From contig DHGK01000079.1 in assembly GCA_002402755.1 (NCBI GenBank), positions 1 to 24,960 of the forward strand: a stretch of DNA of 24,960 bases, in the 5' to 3' direction. The notes below the pieces were generated by a model that was not told where the DNA came from, did not search any database, and worked only from the letters and a program-made list of their open reading frames with translations. Both the position numbers and the translations under genes were made by a program. The number at the start of each line of letters is the position of its first letter. Position 1 is the first letter of the stretch. This DNA is from Planctomycetes bacterium UBA4800. GTDB lineage: Bacteria > Planctomycetota > UBA8108 > UBA8890 > UBA8898. Positions 6,344 through 15,670 of this stretch are shown one piece after another.

Positions 6344-9133
6344 TCAACAAGTTTTCAACAGGGCATCGGCGCTCGCCGCCGCCGATGAGGCCCCTCCGAT
6401 CGCCTCCACGGCCTCGCGGTATTCGCTCTTGGCGATGAAATGCGATCGAAAGGCGCGCGGCACGCGCGCGTGCAGGCGCGCCAGATCGCCGGCCGCGGCA
6501 CGCAGGAACTCGCGCGCCGGCCGATGCCTCCTGCGCGCGAGAAACAGCTCTCCCAGCGCGATCTTGGCGCGCACGCCCAGTTCCGGCCGCTTTCTCTGCT
6601 GCGCGAGTTCCGCCACGCTCTGCATGCTCTCGATCGCGTGCAGGAGCCCGTGCTCGCCGCGCCGCGCGTGCGCGCGGCCGAGGATGAGCGCCGCCTCGCC
6701 GATCAGGTCCTGGATGCCTGCGGCCTTCGCCGCATCGCGGACCTCCTGCGCGAGCGCGAGGCCCTCTTCGCCCCCCTGCGCCGCGGCGATGACCAGCTTC
6801 CGCTCCAGGCCCGCGCGCGTATCGCCTCCCGCAGCCTGCATCGCGGCCTCGACCGCTTCGCGCCGGCGGTCCTGCGCGAGCAGGATCCACGCCTTCTCGC
6901 AGGCGCCGTCCGCCTCGAGGCGCGCCCCGCCGCCGTACGCGCTCAGGACGCGGCTCATCGCGCACCAGTGCGCCGCCAGTTCCGGAACGCCTACGATCCG
7001 CAGCAGCCGGGCGTACGCCAGGCACACCGCCCCCAGCCCCGCACGATCGTACGCGAGCACGGCCCCGCGAAACGCGCCCGCCAGCGACGCGAACGCGCGG
7101 CCGTAGTCTCCCAGGAGCGTGCTCACCCTGGCCGCCGTCAGGCGCACGCGCGCAAGGAGCTTCTCATTCGCGCCGCCGCGCGCGCACCTGAGCGCCTCGG
7201 CGACGCACGCGAGCGCAAGCGAATCGTTGTCGTAGCTCACCAGCAGATCGGCGAGCTCGATCAGCTCCCATGCGACCGCGACCCTGTCCTCCGAGCCCGA
7301 GGCAACGAGCGTCATGAACGCCCGCTGGGCCGCCTCCGGATCCCCGCCATCCAGCAGCCGGCGGCAGTCCCCCGGAACGCGCCCTCCGCGCCCGGCGTTC
7401 TCCCCCGCAACCGGCCAGTCCTCCGCGATCGGATGCTCGAGATCCTCGGCGACGCGGTACAGGCAGCCGAGCGCCTGGTGAAACTCCTCCTCGTCGATGG
7501 CAAGCGATGCGAGGCACAGCGTGCTCTGGGCGGCGAGCCGCGGCGAGGCCCCTTCCAGCGCGCTGCATGCGTGACCGAGCGCGCGCGACGCCGCCGTGCG
7601 ATCGCCCAGCGCAAGCAGCGCCTCCCCGGCGAGAAGCATCGACCGGCCGCGAAGCGGCGCGAATCCCGACCGCGCCGCCGAGCTCTCGGCCTCGGCAAGC
7701 AGCGCCCGCGCTTCATCGGCGCGGCCCGCCGCGGCGGCGATCCTGCCCCCGTACGCGCTGCGCTGCCACGCCGTGTACGGCTCGGTTGCGCTCGGGGCAG
7801 TTCTGAGCGTCTCCCACGCCGCCTCTGCGGCTCCTTGTCCCGCACGCGCGAGCGCCTCGGCAACCGCCGCGTCGGCCGCCGGCGGCTCCGGCGGCGCGGC
7901 GCCCAGCGCGGCGGCATCCTCGGGCTGGCCCAGCGCGCACAGGTCCGCGACGGCGCGCGCGATATGCTCCCCCTCCGCGGCTCCCGCGCGCATGCAGTGC
8001 ATCGCGATCTCGGTCCAGAGCCCCCCCTCGGCCTCGAGCGCGCCGGCGATGCGGCCGTGGAGCGCCGCCAGGCGCTCGGGGGGAAGCATCTCGCACACGA
8101 TTCTCCTGACGAGGCGGTCGCTCGCAGCCACACGCGCAGGTCCCGCGCGGCGAATGAGCCCGGCGCGCTCCAGCGCTCCGAGCTGCGCATCCAGCACCTG
8201 CCCCTGCCGGCCGAGCACACGGCGCACGAACGCGACCGACACCGGCCGGCCGCACGCGCCGATCAGCGCGAGCGTCTCGCGCCGCGCCTCGGGAAGCAGC
8301 CCGAGGCGCGTGCGCACCAGGTCGGCCGGCGCCTCGGCGCACAGGCCGGCCAGCGCGTCGAGCTTCTCCGCGCCCGTCTCCCTGAACACGGCGAGCGCGT
8401 TGAGCGCGTACTGCGGCAAGCCGCCCGTACGCTCGATGAAGCGGTCCCGGAAGCGCGGCCCGGCCTCGGACAGCGGCGCGCAGCCCGCCAGATCGGCGGC
8501 CCCGAAACCACGAAGCGCGATGTGCGCGGCCGGCAGGTCCTGGTGCCGCTTGCGCTGCGTCCAGGCGGCATCCGCGGCGATGACGAAGACAATGCGGGCC
8601 GATTCCCGCGCCGCCGCGGCGAGCGCGCGCTCGACCGCCCGCGTCGCGGTCTCGCCGAGGAGCGGCGCATCGTCGACGAGCACGGCCATGGGGCCCCTGG
8701 CGGCGGCGTCGCGCAGGGCCGTCCAGAGCCTCTCGGCGATGCACTCGCGCCGCAGCGCCGGCGGCAGGCTCTCGATGCCGGCGGGCAGCACGCCCTCGAG
8801 CCGCCGCAGCGCCGCGCTTCCCTGCGGCGGAAGGCCCTCGCCGGCGGCAAGCTGCCACCATTCCCTGAGGCTCAGGCGCGGATCGCACAGGACGTGCTCG
8901 GCGAGCGCGCCCGTCATGACCGTCCCGTAGCCGAGCTCCGCAAGCGCGGCCCGGGCATGATGCAGGAACGTGGTCTTGCCGGTCCCGGCGGGGCCGGTGA
9001 CGGCGATGACCGTGCAGCCGCGGCGCTCCATGACCTGCGCGCGCAGGAGGCCGAGCTCGGGAAACTCGATCCGCGGCGCATCGTCCCATGTGCGCGGAAT
9101 GCCGTCCCGTGCAAGCAGATTGACCCGCAGCAT
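6344..9133 (-). CDS. STAND-like P-loop ATPase with helical-repeat tail
   Basis: The 929-residue product opens with an AAA/STAND-type NTPase module: Walker A GPAGTGKTT at residues 47-55 and a Walker B-like 'MAVLVDDAPLL' about 110 residues later. A winged-helix-like segment ('LIGACGRPVSVAFVRRVLGR') follows, as in LuxR/MalT-type or AfsR-type ATPases. The rest, from about residue 380, is Ala-rich paired helices of TPR type. Unlike MalT or LAL regulators it has no C-terminal LuxR HTH, and I see no catalytic effector domain. It is probably a signal-integrating scaffold. ATG at 9133 has GGAAAGG upstream. It is divergent from the methyltransferase gene with 75 bp between. The last codons overlap a TTTTCAACA direct repeat. 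Confidence 0.75.
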   Translation of the reverse strand: MLRVNLLARDGIPRTWDDAPRIEFPELGLLRAQVMERRGCTVIAVTGPAGTGKTTFLHHARAALAELGYGTVMTGALAEHVLCDPRLSLREWWQLAAGEGLPPQGSAALRRLEGVLPAGIESLPPALRRECIAERLWTALRDAAARGPMAVLVDDAPLLGETATRAVERALAAAARESARIVFVIAADAAWTQRKRHQDLPAAHIALRGFGAADLAGCAPLSEAGPRFRDRFIERTGGLPQYALNALAVFRETGAEKLDALAGLCAEAPADLVRTRLGLLPEARRETLALIGACGRPVSVAFVRRVLGRQGQVLDAQLGALERAGLIRRAGPARVAASDRLVRRIVCEMLPPERLAALHGRIAGALEAEGGLWTEIAMHCMRAGAAEGEHIARAVADLCALGQPEDAAALGAAPPEPPAADAAVAEALARAGQGAAEAAWETLRTAPSATEPYTAWQRSAYGGRIAAAAGRADEARALLAEAESSAARSGFAPLRGRSMLLAGEALLALGDRTAASRALGHACSALEGASPRLAAQSTLCLASLAIDEEEFHQALGCLYRVAEDLEHPIAEDWPVAGENAGRGGRVPGDCRRLLDGGDPEAAQRAFMTLVASGSEDRVAVAWELIELADLLVSYDNDSLALACVAEALRCARGGANEKLLARVRLTAARVSTLLGDYGRAFASLAGAFRGAVLAYDRAGLGAVCLAYARLLRIVGVPELAAHWCAMSRVLSAYGGGARLEADGACEKAWILLAQDRRREAVEAAMQAAGGDTRAGLERKLVIAAAQGGEEGLALAQEVRDAAKAAGIQDLIGEAALILGRAHARRGEHGLLHAIESMQSVAELAQQRKRPELGVRAKIALGELFLARRRHRPAREFLRAAAGDLARLHARVPRAFRSHFIAKSEYREAVEAIGGASSAAASADALLKTC

Positions 9134-9194
9134 GCAACCTTTCCCCTATGGTCCGGACGCACCTTCCCCCCGAGTGCGGACGTACGATGGATGA

Positions 9195-9200
9195 TACAAT
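9195..9200 (+). promoter_or_regulatory. -10 element (TACAAT) placed for a leaderless mRNA
   Basis: TACAAT matches the -10 consensus at 5/6 and ends eight bases before the ATG at 9209, the spacing seen for leaderless transcripts. No -35 match is present at 17 bp. No Shine-Dalgarno sequence precedes any of the three possible ATG starts of the gene, which favours this reading. Confidence 0.5.
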
Positions 9201-9208
9201 TCGTCCGT

Positions 9209-9775
9209 ATGGCGATCAAATCGACGGCGATGCGCAAGTTGACGCCGGATGAGCTGACAGAACGGCAGGCGCGCCCTCGGAAGGAGCCGCGGCTGCCGCT
9301 GTACCTCGTGTGCGAGAACATCCGCAGCCTCTGGAACGTCGGGTCGATGTTCCGCTCGGCCGACGGCGCCGGCATCGCCAAGATCTTCCTCTGCGGCTAT
9401 ACGGCCCACCCGCCGCGTCCGGAAATCACCAAGACGGCCCTCGGCGCCGAGGAATCCGTCCCCTGGGAGGCCGTCGGGGACCCCGCCAAGGCCATCGCGC
9501 TGCTCAGGCGCGAGGGCATCCCCGTCTACGTCCTCGAGCAGACCACGGCGGCCCGGTCGATCTGGGATGCCCCCCTCCGCCTGCCGATGGGCCTCGTCGT
9601 CGGCAACGAGGTCGAGGGAGTGACCCCCCACCTCGTGTCGCTGGCCGACGGGGCCCTGGAGATCCCCCTCCGCGGCCGCAAGGAATCCCTTAACGTGGCC
9701 GTGGCCTGCGGGATCGCGCTCTTCGAGGTGGCCCGCCGCGCGCGCCTCGCCGGGAAGCTCGCGGGCGCGATTTGA
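9209..9775 (+). CDS. SPOUT (TrmH-type) RNA 2'-O-methyltransferase
   Basis: 188 residues of the SpoU/TrmH class, which 2'-O-methylates tRNA or rRNA with S-adenosylmethionine using the trefoil-knot fold. The three motifs are present: 'ENIRSLWNVGSMFRSAD' (motif 1, Asn and Arg), 'LPMGLVVGNEVEGV' (motif 2) and 'IPLRGRKESLNVAVACGIAL' (motif 3, SLNV core). Relatives often begin 'MRKLT', matching MRKLTPDEL at 9230. ATGs at 9191, 9209 and 9230 share the frame. I chose 9209 because a TACAAT -10 box lies eight bases upstream and no start has a ribosome site. The RNA substrate cannot be deduced. Divergent from the STAND gene. Confidence 0.88.
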   Translation: MAIKSTAMRKLTPDELTERQARPRKEPRLPLYLVCENIRSLWNVGSMFRSADGAGIAKIFLCGYTAHPPRPEITKTALGAEESVPWEAVGDPAKAIALLRREGIPVYVLEQTTAARSIWDAPLRLPMGLVVGNEVEGVTPHLVSLADGALEIPLRGRKESLNVAVACGIALFEVARRARLAGKLAGAI

Positions 9776-9956
9776 CGCCGGGCGGGAGCCATCGTAGGCT
9801 TCTGGGGACGATGCGACAGTCCGCGCCCGCATCGGCGTCGACAGGGGTCCGCAACGCGTTCCGCGCCGCGCGCGGCGTGCCGGCGCTGCGGGTGCGCCCG
9901 CGCCTCCGTGCAGGCGATGCCCTCGCCGGCCGCATGAGCGAAAGGAAGAGCGAGCC

Positions 9957-12431
<2,475 letters not shown>

Positions 12432-12449
12432 GCCGCGGCGGGCGGACGG

Positions 12450-12644
12450 CTACGGCTCCTCTCCCTCCTCCTCCTCTTCTTCGGCCCCTTCCGGCTCGAA
12501 GTCCTCCTTGCCGACGCCGCACTCCGGGCACACCCAGTCATCGGGAAGCTCCTCGAACGCCGTGCCGGGCTCGATGCCGTTGTCAGGGTCGCCCTCTTCC
12601 TTGTCGTAAACGTAGCCGCACACCGTGCACACGAAGCGTTCCAC
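12450..12644 (-). CDS. Rubredoxin with acidic tail
   Basis: A 64-residue mononuclear Fe(SCys)4 electron carrier. Both knuckles are intact: CTVCGY (Cys6, Cys9) and CPECGVGKEDFE (Cys39, Cys42), with the typical spacer 'DPDNGIEPGTAFEELPDDW'. After the canonical end there is a Glu-rich tail (six Glu in a row). The start is GTG at 12644 with AAAGGAG seven bases upstream; the in-frame upstream extension is shadow. It begins 13 bp after the PHP gene and is the last gene of the apparent selD-PHP-rubredoxin operon. Rubredoxin fits a strict or facultative anaerobe. Confidence 0.95.
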   Translation of the reverse strand: MERFVCTVCGYVYDKEEGDPDNGIEPGTAFEELPDDWVCPECGVGKEDFEPEGAEEEEEEGEEP

Positions 12645-12657
12645 TGTCCGACTCCTT

Positions 12658-14043
12658 TCAATTCTCCCGCCCGGCGGCGTCAAGGAGCGCGCGCGGCGCC
12701 GCATCGACCTTGAACGCCGCCAGGCGTGCGCATTTTTCCGCCGGCAACGGACCGGCCGCACCCACCGCCTGGTAGAACTCGTTGCGGCGCCGGCGGCCGT
12801 CGGCGAGACCGGCCGGGCCGAACGCATCGGCCGCCCATGCGCCGCCGTACGACCACGGCCCGCATCGCGCGAGCATCGTGTGGCCGTAGAGCGCAAGGGC
12901 GCCGCCCAGAAAATCATGCACATACGGCGCAAGCTCGTCAACAGCGAAGTTGTCGGCGAAGGGCTGGCCGTACTTGTTCATCTCGGTGCCCGCGATGACG
13001 GGGATGTCACGCGCGCGGCAGGCCTCGATGCACTCCCCGAGCTTGCGCACCTTCAGGGCGCGCGCGGCCGGGTCCGGGATGTTCCAGTTGCGTTCCGGGA
13101 TGATGTTGACGGCGACGATGCCCTCCCCGAGCAGGAAGTCGAGCAGCGCATCGATGTCGGCCTCGCCGGCGCTCGTGCCGTCGAGCCACGTCGCCGTCGG
13201 CAGGCCGGCCGCGTCCTTCACCATCGCCGCGGCTTCCCGGAGCGCCGGGAACGCGCCCGCCTCGGGCGCGGCGTACCCCGGCGATCCCGCCTTCATGAGC
13301 GCGGAGCGCATCGCCTCGTGGAGGCGCGGCGGGTCGTCGAGCAGCGCCCGCGCCCGGTCCTCTCCGATCCGCAGCGCCTCGCCCCAGAAGGCCGCGGCGG
13401 CGCCGCCGAGCAGCGCCCGCGCCTTGCGGTCGTACGCGCGCAGGAGATGCCGCTCGGTCGGGTTCCGCGACGGCGTGAGCGGGATGACATCCTGCTCGTA
13501 GTCGATCGTCGCCTTCCCCAGATACGCGTTGACGCGCGCGATCACGCCGCGGTTGCGCTCCTGGGCGAGCGCGTGCATGCGCGCGAGCGTCCTGCCGGCC
13601 GGCGACTCGCCGGGCGGCACGCGCGGAAACGCGGTGCCCATGAAGTACCACACGCCCGGCTCCTTGGGGGAGTTGATCTCCTTGTCGCGGAGCTCCGGGA
13701 TGAAGACGCGCGTCTCCATGCCGCTTGTCGTCCGCAGCCCGAGCATCCGGCCGGCCTCGATCGTCTCCTCCAGGCCGTGGAGCACGTCGAAATCGACCGT
13801 GCCCGCGACCGCCAGGCCGCGGCGCCACGCCCGCCACGCGAATCCCGACGGCGAGTAGCCGTACGCGTTGTACGAGAAGAACGTGTGGCTGTGGACATTG
13901 GTCTCGTCGCCGGCGGGCGGCGCCGCGATCAGGCCCTCGCGCGCCATGCCGGCCAGCGCCGCGACCGCCTCGGCGCGGGCGGCGGGATCGAACGCATCGA
14001 GCTGCGCCTCGAGCGCCGCAATCCGATCGACATTCACCGCCAT
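12658..14043 (-). CDS. PHP-superfamily-like metal-dependent hydrolase
   Basis: 461 residues. The N-terminal half shows PHP-type metal-binding motifs: H51-S-H53-TFFS, then 'GTVDFDVLHG' (D84, D86, H89) in place of the usual TDHD-x-x-x-G, then 'GMETRVF' (E110). A long helical insertion (about 130-280) precedes a second conserved-looking part with 'NIIPERNWNIPD' and 'GTEMNKYGQPFADNF'. PHP proteins are usually phosphoesterases; the substrate here is unknown. ATG at 14043 has AAGGAG (14050-14055) at ideal spacing. It lies 38 bp after selD and 13 bp before rubredoxin on the same strand. There is no signal peptide. Confidence in the gene is high, in the family moderate. Confidence 0.7.
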   Translation of the reverse strand: MAVNVDRIAALEAQLDAFDPAARAEAVAALAGMAREGLIAAPPAGDETNVHSHTFFSYNAYGYSPSGFAWRAWRRGLAVAGTVDFDVLHGLEETIEAGRMLGLRTTSGMETRVFIPELRDKEINSPKEPGVWYFMGTAFPRVPPGESPAGRTLARMHALAQERNRGVIARVNAYLGKATIDYEQDVIPLTPSRNPTERHLLRAYDRKARALLGGAAAAFWGEALRIGEDRARALLDDPPRLHEAMRSALMKAGSPGYAAPEAGAFPALREAAAMVKDAAGLPTATWLDGTSAGEADIDALLDFLLGEGIVAVNIIPERNWNIPDPAARALKVRKLGECIEACRARDIPVIAGTEMNKYGQPFADNFAVDELAPYVHDFLGGALALYGHTMLARCGPWSYGGAWAADAFGPAGLADGRRRRNEFYQAVGAAGPLPAEKCARLAAFKVDAAPRALLDAAGREN

Positions 14044-14081
14044 CGCCCGCTCCTTCGCGCGCACGCGCGCACCGGCGCGCC

Positions 14082-15131
14082 TCAGGGCGCGACCTCGACC
14101 CCCTCGCCCGCCAGCACCTCGCCTATCGCCCACAACGATTCGCCGGCCGCGTGCATGCGCGCGCGGAGCGCATCGACCTCGCCGGGCGGCACGGCCGCGA
14201 GCAGCCCGCCCGATGTCTCGGGGCTGAAGAGCAGCGTGCGCAGGAACTCGGGCACGGCCGGGTCGACGCGCACGCGCCCGCCGTAGCAGCACTCGTTGCG
14301 GCCCGCGCCCTCGGGAAAGAGGAAGTCCTCTGCGTACGCGCGCGCGCCATCGAGGAACGGCAGGGCGCCCGCCGCGATGCGGATGCGCGTGGCGCCGGGC
14401 TCCAGCATCTCGCAGACATGCCCCGCCAGGCCGAATCCCGTGATATCGGTGCACGCGTGCACCGCGCCCGCGCCGAGCGCCTCCGCGGCGCGGCGGTTCA
14501 GCCGCATCATGCTCCGCACCGCGCCGGCGAGGTCCGCCGCCGACGCCGCGCCGCCCTTGGCCGCCGTCGTGATGACCCCGGTGCCGAGCGGCTTGGTGAG
14601 GACGAGGACGTCGCCCGGGCGGCCGCCCCGCCGTGTCAGAACTCGCTCCGGCCGGACGCGCCCGATCACCGCGAGGCCGTAGAACGGCTCCCCGGCGATG
14701 ATCGTGTGGCCGCCGACGAGCGCCCCGCCGGCCTCGATGATCTTCTCGGCGCCGCCGCGCAGGATCTCGGCGCGGTCTTCCGGCGGCAGGTCCTCCGGAA
14801 ACCCGCACACGTTGAGCGCGAAGAGCACGGCGCCGCCCACGGCGTACACATCGCTCAACGCGTTCGCGGCCGCGATCGCGCCGTACTCGTAGGGGTCATC
14901 GACGATGGGCGTGAAGAAGTCCGTGGTCGCGACGAAGGCGGTCCGGGCATCGACGCGCCACACGGCGCCGTCATCGGCGCCGGCAAGGCCGACGAGCACG
15001 TCCGGAAACCGCTCCGCCGGGAACATCGCTCCGAGCTGGCGCAGGACCTGCGCCAGGGCCGCGGGGCCCATCTTGGAGCCTCAGCCGGCGGCGGTCGACC
15101 GCGCGGTCAATCGTTTCTTCTCGACGCTCAT
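14082..15131 (-). CDS. selD: Selenophosphate synthetase, itself a selenoprotein (Sec17)
   Basis: SelD makes selenophosphate from selenide and ATP for selenocysteine and selenouridine synthesis. The recognisable protein continues upstream of an internal ATG (15071): from ATG 15131 the frame reads MSVEKKRLTARSTAAG, then TGA (15083-15081), then GSKMGPAALAQVL. This aligns with E. coli SelD GAG-C17-GCK20, putting the TGA at position 17 and a lysine at 20. The product is 349 residues counting Sec, the normal family length. The nucleotide-binding parts 'GADDGAV', 'TTDFFTPIVDDPY' and 'GGHTI' are intact. AAGGA (15140-15144) lies eight bases before the start. A SECIS-like hairpin follows the TGA, while the gene's real stop is also TGA. 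A promoter lies at 15177-15205. First gene of a selD-PHP-rubredoxin run. Confidence 0.92.
15028..15080 (-). promoter_or_regulatory. Candidate bacterial SECIS element in selD
   Basis: Directly after the Sec TGA, the mRNA can form a perfect 9-bp stem (CUGGCGCAG with CUGCGCCAG; 15056-15048 and 15044-15036) closed by a GUC loop whose G is 33 nt beyond the UGA. An outer stem GCUCC/GGAGC (15079-15075 with 15032-15028) brackets it. Bacterial SECIS elements are hairpins just 3' of the UGA with a G early in the apical loop at roughly this distance, for SelB binding. Confidence 0.65.
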
Positions 15132-15176
15132 CAACTGCGTCCTTCCACAAGGCGCGCGGCGCGCGCCGTTCACCGT

Positions 15177-15205
15177 ACGATAGCTTTTGCGCGGGGGGTT
15201 GGCAA
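15177..15205 (-). promoter_or_regulatory. Promoter of the selD operon
   Basis: On the minus strand TTGCCA (15205-15200, 5/6) and TATCGT (15182-15177, 4/6) are separated by 17 bp. The start would fall near 15170, giving a leader of about 40 nt before ATG 15131. A GC hairpin (15151-15167, arms GGCGCGC/GCGCGCC) lies in the leader just before the ribosome site. The promoter independently supports the upstream start of selD. Confidence 0.6.
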
Positions 15206-15385
15206 GTGCGGGAGGATGCGCGCGGATGCCGCACCGAGGAACCCGCCCATGAGCTTCGATGGGCCGGCGATCCGGGAGTTGAAGCTCTTGGACCGATCGG
15301 GGGATCCTTGCGGGGAGCCGCGCGAGCACGCCGGCCGATCGCGGACCGGCACGCACGGGGGATGGCGGAGGCGCCGGAGCGTCAT

Positions 15386-15670
15386 GCCCCCGCTCCCGGC
15401 CGCAGCCGACGCCAACGCATTGGACTGCCCGTCGATCAGGTAGGCGTCCCCGCAGACCAGGTTGCTCATATGCACCGCGTGCACCCATTGTCCGATCGGA
15501 AGCGCGCTGCCGCCCGCCACGTCAGCTCCCGAGAAGTAACATTCCATTTGAACGTGCGGAGGACTGGCGACTCGCATCGTCACCTTGCCATGCCCGTGCT
15601 CGTTTCCCCACGCCAGGGCGATGGCGTTCGGCGCCTCGGCCTTGAACCACGCTTCGGCGGTCGGATGCTC
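15386..15670 (-). pseudogene. LamG (concanavalin A-like) domain remnant
   Basis: In a frame different from the overlapping gene end, 95 codons read as a LamG domain: 'AEAWFKAEAPNAIALAWGN', 'GKVTMRVASPPHVQMECYF', then 'LPIGQWVHAVHM' and 'DAYLIDGQSNALAS', the usual order of strands in secreted LamG proteins. There is no start codon or N-terminal part, and the likeness fades after the GSGG at its end. It lies directly behind the DUF6288/HEAT protein gene, as if a deletion or frameshift had joined two genes. It carries no gene function on its own. The rest of 15206-15385 shows nothing I can assign. Confidence 0.6.

Noticed and set aside
6205..6360. DnaA-box-like 9-mers (TTCTCAACA, and TTTTCAACA twice) in an AT-rich gap, suggesting an origin of replication
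   Set aside because: Each differs from TTATCCACA at two positions, two of them overlap a gene end, and no dnaA, dnaN or gidA gene is near.
6440..9208. Long plus-strand frame continuous with the SPOUT methyltransferase, giving a 1111-residue product
   Set aside because: All but the last part is antisense to the STAND ATPase gene; the methyltransferase begins at 9191-9230 by homology.
14082..15071. selD starting at the internal ATG 15071 (329 residues)
   Set aside because: This would remove residues 1-20, including the catalytic position and Lys20, and no ribosome site precedes it; the in-frame TGA is better read as Sec.
15249..15443. Plus-strand ORF starting MSFDGPAIREL
   Set aside because: No ribosome site, no recognisable family, and it lies antisense to the LamG remnant region.
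15386..15490. Reading 'DAYLIDGQSNALAS' as an SGNH/sialate O-acetylesterase GQSN block
   Set aside because: The preceding 'AEAWFK', 'GKVTMRVASPPH' and 'IGQWVHAVH' match the strand order of LamG domains much better, and no catalytic Asp-x-x-His follows.
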